A stretch of DNA of 64,000 nucleotides from Volvariella volvacea V23. Taxonomy: Eukaryota > Basidiomycota > Agaricomycetes > Agaricales > Pluteaceae. The translations under genes were made by a program, and so were the position numbers. The notes under the pieces are model-generated. The model was given only the letters and a program-made list of their open reading frames with translations. It was not told the origin of the DNA and did not search any database. The stretch is taken from contig KB722737.1 in assembly GCA_000349905.1 (NCBI GenBank), positions 1,675,335-1,739,334 of the forward strand, written 5' to 3'. Shown here in pieces: positions 57,228 through 64,000 of the stretch. The first letter of the stretch is position 1. The number at the start of each line of letters is the position of its first letter.

Positions 57228-58760
57228 ATGACCACCACCAGCGCCATCGTAAAACGCTTGGGAGGTCCGCTCGCTGTCTTCACCTTCGCGCTCACCCTGT
57301 TCGCCTTTGTGGCGGAAAGCCAATTAACCCAGGTCATATCCCCTTTCTTTCTCCATCAGGCCATCCAAGGCTGAACTTCTCCCCGCATTGCCATCATAGT
57401 ATGTCCAAACCACGCTCGCCTATAGACATCCGTACTTCCTGTTGTGAGTTGTTCCGGAGGTCGATCGAAGCCCGCCATCTCACTTCATCCACAGCTACAT
57501 TGTCCACTCATCGTTCTGGATCATATTCCCCCTTCATCTGGCCTATCTATCAGTAACCACCAATTATTCAGCATCCACATATATCAAATGTTTAAACCAA
57601 TCTATCGCCGACCAAGCTGGTACCACAGAATTTCCATTTCGGTGGTTCATCATCCAGGTGTCTCTTTTAACCTTGGGGATCACTATCCCTGCTCTCCTAT
57701 GGTTTATAGCGGTATCCCTGGCATCGTAAGTGATCCCCGTCTGTTGGTTATGTCTACTTGAAGAGAAAGCTAATATCAACCCCTGCAGAATAAGCGACGT
57801 CACTGGTCAGCTTCGCGTGTCTTTTTTCGTTCATAATTATAGCTGATTGCATTTACTAGCAATTTGGAACAGTAATGCCTTCTTTGCTTATGTGTTGTCC
57901 GTCAAGATTCTTCACCTTAGCTGGCAGTGGCGGCCAATGATGGCTGTGGTCATGGCCACAGTCGGCGTGAGCGCCGTCATATATGGCAGCGCAACTGCTA
58001 TACCAGCCAGCACAGTTGACCCCCAGGCCACACTAACAGACACCACCCTGAGCGAAAAACCGTCAGCTCCATTAGCAGGTGACATCCTTACCTTGGTCGC
58101 CTCTGTCGTCTACGGGTTATACCAAGTTTTATACAAGAAATATGTGACATTACCTTCAGACCCCGACTCGGAATCCTCTTCTGATAGACTATATGAGCCG
58201 GTTCCTGACAACGAACAAGCCCAAGAGTCCGCCTACCTTAATTCGACTCGTCGAGTGCAGGACTTGAGTCGCAGACCACCTTTCGGTCTTCATCCAAACT
58301 TTATCACGTCCGTTGTTGGGCTTTGCACACTGGTTGCTCTCTGGATCCCGATACCCCTGCTGCATTATTACGGAATAGAGCCATTTAAACTCCCAGAGAA
58401 TATTCAGACATGCGTGGCCATAGCTGGCATTGCGCTCACTGGGGTTGCATTCAATGCTGGTTTTATGGTACGCCGGTGTTACTTTCAAAAATCCCTAAAG
58501 CACTCACGTTATTGCCTAGATTTTGTTGGGTATATGGGGCCCCATTGTTGCATCTGTCGGCAACCTTCTCACCATCGTACTTGTATTCCTCTCAGACGTA
58601 TGCCTTCCCCTTTGACACCATATCTATTGCCTAACCCGCCACCATGCAGATCATATTTGGACCAGGGGCAGAGATTATGACATTTTGGAGCGTTCTTGGC
58701 TCTATCGTAATTGTCCTAGCCTTTGGCATATTAGCGTATGATATGTCTATCAAGTCTTAG
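57228..58760 (+). CDS. EamA/SLC35F-type multi-pass transporter
   Basis: Drug/metabolite transporter superfamily member, similar to fungal vacuolar membrane YML018C/Thi74-like proteins; substrate unknown. Start MTTTSAIVKRLGGPLAVFTF. Membrane segments in order: LAVFTFALTLFAFVAE; HSSFWIIFPLHLAYLSV; WFIIQVSLLTLGITIPALLW; NAFFAYVLSVKILHL; PMMAVVMATVGVSAVIYGSA; ILTLVASVVYGLYQVLYKKY; FITSVVGLCTLVALWIPIPL; CVAIAGIALTGVAFNAGFM; then, after introns, LLGIWGPIVASVGNLLTIVL; and FWSVLGSIVIVLAFGILAYD. A hydrophilic loop rich in acidic and Ser residues (about 58170-58270) lies mid-protein. Stop at 58758-58760 after DMSIKS. About eight introns. Confidence 0.85.
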
Positions 58761-59676
58761 ACACGCTAGATCCGTCTTTCTCTGCCAAGTTAGAACAATC
58801 TTAATGGGCGCCTTGGGTTGCTTGACTCTGCCAAACGAGTCACTTCCTGCCAGGACCTGCATCTGGGCATCTGAAGGAAGTACTCAAATCAGTTACCTCA
58901 TCCCCAAGAGGTCTTGTGTGGTGTCTCCTTGAGGTATATTTTTCCATTATCACGCGGATAAACACGCGCCTGGCTGCCAAGTAGTCCACCATCGATGATT
59001 TGTTGCTGTACTAGATACGTACCAAATCTAAAAAGTGACTAGCAGTACTAATTATGTTCGGATAATGTATCCTCTTGTACTGTTAACTTTGAATTGAATC
59101 ACGACAAAATTGATAATTATGATTTGCAAGCATTGATCATCAGGGAAAAGAAAGGATTAGATAGCGACACAAGGAAAGGAGGGTGGGTTGAGGATGGAAG
59201 ACACGAGAGTGGAGAAAGAGAGGGGAATGAGCGAGTGAGGAACCGGGAGATACTAGAGCCCATCAACAAAAAGGAATATATCATTACAGGTCCGTAGCTT
59301 CAAAAGGAGGAATATGCCAGCAGAATATCACATTGTGAGGCCCGGACATGGTATAAGAACGAAGAAGAGACGATTGATGAGGACGCATGGGATTCGTTGT
59401 GGTGCTTGGAAGGAGTGAAGGGGCGGTCAACCAAGCTGTAGTTTGCAGCATATCTGAATCCCGTGAAGGGAGACATGGAATCCATGTAGGGAACTGCAGT
59501 ATTGCCTACGGTTATGGTTTTGTCACACTAGGCGGGTCCATGACGAAACAATCACCAAAACCATATAGAACTTGGAGGCCTTGTAGATCAGTTCCTTGTA
59601 TGACAACAACTTAAGATGCGGTTTGCATTAGGCTACATCATGAAGGATAAGGTGTTAGGGCGAATTGGAATAGATA
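58761..59676. other. Convergent spacer of 916 bases without a recognisable gene
   Basis: Lies between the stops of the transporter (+) and the PPZ phosphatase (-). The open frame at about 59094-59297 is very polar and has no family features. No tRNA fold or repeat was seen. Confidence 0.4.
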
Positions 59677-61202
59677 TTAAATTGCGAACCTCTTCCGCTT
59701 AGCCTTTGTCATCTCCTTTCGAAGGGCTGCGCCGTCTAATGGTTTGAGCAATTCAAATGCGCATAGCAGGTCCTCAGAGACGCTCATACACGCTCCATAA
59801 TTATCAAATTCTGCCCAAGGCCGTTGAATCCTATGATAGAACGCAAATAAGAGCCACTCACCACCACAGTAGTTGGGTGCACTAAACACTGTAACCAATG
59901 TTCGATCATTCCAAAACTCGTACCCATCTTCCACCACCATGTGGGCACGACATATTAGATCCATGTCATATCTTACCAAGAAGTCGTTAATAATTGCCTT
60001 TCCGAAGCAATAACTGACGCCTCTCTCATTATCTTCCCAGTCGAGCGCCGTGTCTGAAGGATCTGACCAAAGCAGATCATTCAACAGGCCGTAGTCGGGG
60101 ACATCTGTTGGTCGCGTTATTCGCTTGATGTCTTCCATGCTGGTCAGGTTGGGCGATAGCCCACCATGCACACAGAAAATCTTGGAAGCGACAATGGCAG
60201 CGATTGGTAAGCAGTTGAAAACATCAATGAATGTTTTCCAGGTCTTGATGTTACAGCGTCGTTTGCATTCGTCGTAAAAACCGTAAACTGTGAACTGGGT
60301 GAATTACGAGGACGATGTGGTTAAGAGATCTCTTGCACCTCTTGTTACATTAGCACACTCGTGGTTTCCGCGAAGAAGGAAAAAGTTTTCGGGATACTTA
60401 ATCTTGTAACAAAGAAGTAGTAAAATGGTTTCCAGACTTTGCTTTCCTCTGTCGACATAATCGCCCAAAAACAGGTAATTGGCTGTGGGCGGGAAGCCAC
60501 ACATCTCGAAGAGGCGTATAAGATCCGAATATTGCCCATGCACATCCCCCACAATTTTCACCGGTGGCGAAAGCTCCACCAAAGTGGGTTGGCTGAGGAA
60601 AACTTCACGGGCGGCGATGCAGATGGCGGTGATTTCAGCATTCTTGAGGCATAGGGACTTGCTGACCTTCCCCGTGTAGCCGACGTCTAGGAGTCGCTGT
60701 ATCATATCGTCAATGTCTAACTGTTTTGGCCTGTCCTTCGGAACACCATTTCCGACGGAATCAGCCTGTGCACCACTGCTTGCAGTAGACCCGGGATTGA
60801 AAGGGGTGGCGTTAGAAAGGATAGTTTGAGACGGTATATCAAGGGGGGCTGTTGTGGGGACGGAAGGAGACAATGGTGAAGGAGAAGACGGAGAGGTAGC
60901 ACTGGGCGATTGGTGAGAAGCAGGACCTAGAAGAGTACATTAATGGGGGAGTGAGGGAGTGTGGGTCGAGGCGTGTCACCTTGGTGCTCGGGGACACCGA
61001 GAGAGGAAGATCCGTTTAGGAGAGCCTTGGGGTCGGCGGGATTGGATGCAGCCCCAGAGGCGCGTGAGAGGGTAGAGCTGGGAGTTTCTTCGGTAGTGCT
61101 TTCGAGCGAGGGATCGAGGGAAGGCTGGTCGGAGGGAACGTCCTTGTCCTTGTCCTTGTCCTTTGCGGCCTTCTTGCTTTTCTTGGAGGGTTGCTGACCC
61201 AT
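59677..61202 (-). CDS. PPZ1: Serine/threonine phosphatase of the PPZ family
   Basis: PP1-like phosphatase with an N-terminal extension, involved in salt and K+ homeostasis in fungi. The start [11 protein letters not shown] offers a Gly2 for N-myristoylation and a basic patch. A disordered Ser/Pro-rich extension of roughly 190 residues follows (with a KDKDKDKD run). The catalytic domain is complete: [60 protein letters not shown] (Cys/Asn-His-Glu metal site), [13 protein letters not shown], then [20 protein letters not shown] and [24 protein letters not shown] rather than RAHQ is typical of PPZ over PP1. The frame is open upstream to 61394, but MGQQPS is the credible start. Confidence 0.94.
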
Positions 61203-61554
61203 CTGCGAAGACAGTGAAGCGGGTTGCGGCGAGTGAGGACGACCTCTGCCTAGCTTTGAGGTGAATACGGAGAGCAACGTTGGCGCCAGTTTGACGATGA
61301 GCGAGGCCGGCGGATAGAGGGAAAGATCAAAATGCCGTCGCAAATGAAGGGCCTGGTTGCCGGAGAACTCGACAACCTTCAGGCCAACCAACAATCCTCA
61401 ACCCACTCTTTATTTGGCTTTGTGTTCACTCCATCCTTCCTCTTTTGGTCCGCCATTTCGTATGCATAATGACCATATCATTACATCTCCAGCATACAAT
61501 CATGTATTCGACAGACAGCTATGGAAAAATCGGCGCTGATACGGGCCCTCGTGC
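61203..61554. other. Spacer: 5' region of PPZ and 3' region of RPS11
   Basis: About 350 bases between two genes on the same strand. The PPZ frame stays open to about 61394 with a Met, but that extension would bury the myristoylation Gly. No promoter element stands out. Confidence 0.35.
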
Positions 61555-62303
61555 TCAGAACTTGCCAAACGATTTTGTCTGTGCCTTGCTCTTTGCCACC
61601 CGTAGTACGTTGAATCGCACCGTCTTGGACAAGGGTCGGCATTGGCCTTCCCAACAGAGTTAGCTCCACACTCTCTGTGTGCATGCACCAGAAATACACG
61701 CACCAACAGTAACAACGTCACCGAGCTCAACACGGAAGGCCGGAGATACGTGTGCAGCAAGATTTTTGTGTCGCTTCTCGTAACGATCTGGCGCCATGTT
61801 ACTTTCCAAACACAACCAACCCGCAACACCAGAACTCACTGTATTTAGGGATATAATGGAGGTAGTCCCGTCGGATAATAATCGTGCGGGTCATCTTTGT
61901 TGAGACGACCTTGCCCGTCAAAATACGTCCACGAATAGAGACGTTCCCGGTGAAGGGGCACTTCTTGTCTAGTCAGCGCCATAGCACTGTTAGATGATGC
62001 AAACCATTCAAGCAAAACTGCACCCACCGATGTAGGTCCCACTGATAGCCTCTGTCGGTGTCTTGAACCCTAGACCAACATCCTTGAACCACCGCTTGTT
62101 CTTAGTTGCGACCTTCTTGCCAGCTGATGCAAAACATGTAAGAATCGTGCGACATCATGGTGCAAGTCATGCAACGGACCGCGAGCCTTGGCATTTTGGA
62201 AGAGGTGTTGCTTTTGGAATGCCTTCTCTACCTGTCCATTAGGGAACAATTAGCGTCCGAGTCCCGTCGCATAGTCGCAGCAATATCGTACTTGTTCGGC
62301 CAT
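61555..62303 (-). CDS. RPS11: 40S ribosomal protein S11 (uS17)
   Basis: Cytosolic small-subunit ribosomal protein. The first exon encodes only MAEQ, common for ribosomal genes. Then [120 protein letters not shown] and [20 protein letters not shown] follow, ending AQTKSFGKF. About 155 residues, full length. Five introns, all with good GT-AG sites. It shares a 344-base divergent promoter with DNA ligase I. Confidence 0.96.
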
Positions 62304-62647
62304 AGTGCTATCTTGCGTGCGTTACAGTCGGCGTTGCCCTGGATTTTGCGGGTTGTTGACACTTGTTTGCACGCGACCAAAGCCACCAATTAGATACTAT
62401 ATAGTCCCTTCGGTATTTTCCGATGAGCGGGACCAAGGGAGACAGTGTGTTCCGCTTGAAGATTCCCTCATTCCACTGTGTATCCCACTGTATACTATAC
62501 AAAAAGGGAGCGCTGCAAGCTGCTGCAAGCCATACAAAACTACATGTTGGGATCGTGCTTCTTTGTCCCCTGATGGAACTGTCCACCGAGTCCCGGGTCC
62601 GCGGGACCATCGTCCGTCATAACTGACGCGACACGTGTTGTATACTC
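62304..62647. promoter_or_regulatory. Divergent promoter of RPS11 and DNA ligase I
   Basis: 344 bases between the two starts. Visible elements: CACGTG E-box at 62632-62637, directly preceded by ACGCGA (62626-62631), which resembles the G1/S (MBF/SBF-type) sites that control DNA ligase genes in yeasts. A 6-bp inverted repeat GTCCCG...CGGGAC lies at 62590-62607, and a TATATAG is near 62397. Function is inferred from position. Confidence 0.4.
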
Positions 62648-64000
62648 ATGTTTGTCGCTCGTGTTCTATCCAGAGGCGCGCGGTCAATGGGTCGCCAACA
62701 GACGCTTGGTGGGCCGTGGCGCTCTTATGATGGTCCTTCTAATTCTAACCAGAATATTTCAGGCAAGTTTTTTGATATGCCCAAATCATATAAAACCGTG
62801 CCGCAGCAATCAAGTCTGAAGGAGATGTGGGGAAAGAAACGCCCAATCCCATCAGCCACAGACGCGTCGGTGGAAGATAAACCCACAAACGTTGAAGCAG
62901 AGGAGTCCATGGCAGGTACGATACTACTGTCTTCCAGTCAGAGAGCATTTCAGAACGGTCGCAGTGGATGAGACCAGTAGTAAATCCCCTGCTCAGGCTA
63001 CCGATCAAGGTGAGTCTCATTGATTGTCTCTCGACGCTGTCTCATATAGGTATCAGTCAGGCAACCAAGGCTCAAGAAGCGAAAGGTTTTAGATTCAGAT
63101 GACGAGGCTGAGAACAGAGGCGATGCGTCTAGCCTAAGTACGTTTGTGAGACTTGGCTCTTATTTCGTTGATAACACCATGTAGACATCCCAGGGTCCAG
63201 CAAACCACGAAAGGTTAAAAGAACTGAATCCAGTGGTGCAGATGATATATCCAGTACTGCCGCTACGAGCGAACCCGAAATGGAGATGGATGAGGTACCA
63301 CCGTCAGATAGCGTGGCAGATTTTGAGGCTCCAGGGCTGGAAGAAGACGAGTCAGAAGATGAAGCGATAGCGACTGGAACTGCAGCGTCCAAGACGTAAG
63401 GAGTTGTTGATGTGGGCTGTGTTTGGGTATCTAATATCTCACGTAGTGCTGAGGCTGCGTTGGAGCTCAAGTCTCAAGTTGATATCAAAGGAGGTTGGAA
63501 AGCCGGAGAACCGTGTGTCCACTTACCCATCTCTTCTCTGTGTACCGCTCATGCATTTTAGCGTTCCTTATGCAGCCTTGGCGAAAACCTTCAGTCTTAT
63601 TGAAGCCACGACCAAGCGACTAGAAAAGAATTCGATCTTGACTGCATTCCTACTTCTTGTTATACAAAGAAGCAACAAGCAAGATTATCTATCCCTTCTT
63701 CAGGCTGTCTACCTATGCATCAACCGGGTATGTCAACCTGACAGCTATGCAATACGCAACTGATGTGCGTTTAGTTAAGTCCAGATTATGTCGGCATTGA
63801 ACTCGGCGTTGGAGAAAGCTTGTTAATCAAGGCAATTGCAGAGTCAACAGGACGGAGTCTAAACCTAATTAAGGCGGATTTAAAAAGCGAAGGGGATCTC
63901 GGTTTGGTTGCAATGGTATTTCAGATCCTTCTACAAGCTATATGTTCTCACCATGATATAGAACTCAAAAGGCAGTCAAAAGACCTTATTCAAGCCTAAA
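62648..64000 (+). CDS. CDC9: DNA ligase I (5' part; runs off the window)
   Basis: ATP-dependent ligase that joins Okazaki fragments. The first ATG gives MFVARVLSRGARS, an Arg-rich mitochondrial-type presequence. A second in-frame ATG at 62687 gives MGRQQTLGKFFDMPK once intron 62709-62762 is removed, a canonical PIP box (QQTLGKFF) for PCNA. This two-start layout matches yeast Cdc9. A long acidic/Ser-rich linker with a nuclear-type basic stretch (RQPRLKKRKVLDSDDEAE) follows. The ligase DNA-binding domain is then seen: IKGGWKAGEPVPYAALAKTF, SLIEATTKRLEKNSILTAFL, AVYLCINRLSPDYVGIELGV, GESLLIKAIAESTGRSLNLI. The catalytic domain lies beyond the right edge. Confidence 0.93.

Noticed and set aside
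59094..59297. Polar open frame of 67 codons between two convergent genes
   Set aside because: Low-complexity charged sequence with no homology cue; likely 3' UTR.
61203..61394. Longer N terminus for the PPZ phosphatase starting MLVGLK
   Set aside because: It would bury the MGQQPSKK myristoylation start that is typical of the family.
1..64000. Transposons, CRISPR arrays, rRNA or prophage-like elements
   Set aside because: No transposase, reverse transcriptase, terminal repeats or regularly spaced repeats were found by eye. A repeat-masking run would be needed to exclude short degenerate elements.

Overview
The window is nuclear DNA from a filamentous basidiomycete, most likely an Agaricomycete. 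About 36 intact or partial protein genes lie on both strands with short spacers. Almost every gene is cut by several introns of roughly 45-70 bases, and the proteins are fungal in type: SIZ/PIAS SUMO ligase, ICE2, DUG3, IRC3, PPZ phosphatase, and serine/threonine-rich membrane proteins with an Arg-rich stop-transfer. The species cannot be fixed from this sequence. I saw no transposon, tRNA, rRNA or CRISPR array. A run of exactly 100 N (43176-43275) is an assembly gap. CDS coordinates run from start to stop and include introns. Introns were placed by hand from GT/GC-AG sites and family conservation.

1-13.3 kb: tail of an unknown basic protein (+), NudC (-), SIZ-type SUMO E3 ligase (+), mitochondrial ADP/ATP carrier (+), IRC3-like mitochondrial helicase (+), bifunctional pseudouridine-5'-phosphate glycosidase/kinase (-), molybdopterin synthase large subunit (+), ICE2 (-). 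13.5-28.4 kb: DUG3 amidotransferase (-), phosphoacetylglucosamine mutase (-), alpha-SNAP (+), NUS1 (+), a large multi-pass membrane protein of unknown function (+), RRP36 (+), CorA-type Mg2+ transporter (+). 28.5-41.5 kb: a coiled-coil protein of unknown function (-), PEX16 (-), a short-chain dehydrogenase (-), a ketol-acid reductoisomerase-like protein with altered catalytic residues (+), an RBM39-type splicing factor (+), RidA-like sequence with a duplicated terminal segment (+), D-serine dehydratase (+), Rab4-type GTPase (+).

42.5-53.7 kb is the accessory-looking part. Two related Ser/Thr-rich single-pass membrane proteins lie in opposite orientation around an isochorismatase-family hydrolase. 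They are followed by a tandem pair of paralogs from a family I do not recognise and a GT31-type glycosyltransferase. 53.7-64 kb returns to core genes: glutathione S-transferase (-), SGT1 (+), dihydrofolate reductase (+), mitochondrial ribosomal protein bL36m (-), EamA/SLC35-like transporter (+), PPZ phosphatase (-), ribosomal protein S11 (-), and the 5' part of DNA ligase I (+).

The most interesting points are these. A D-serine dehydratase sits beside a RidA-like gene, an enzyme pair linked through 2-aminoacrylate. The reductoisomerase-like protein lacks the catalytic His and one metal ligand. Four GC-AG introns can be read, one of them at a position where the tandem paralog keeps GT-AG. The DNA ligase I PIP box is assembled only by splicing a 54-base in-frame intron. 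The two membrane/unknown paralog pairs at 42-51 kb are also notable.
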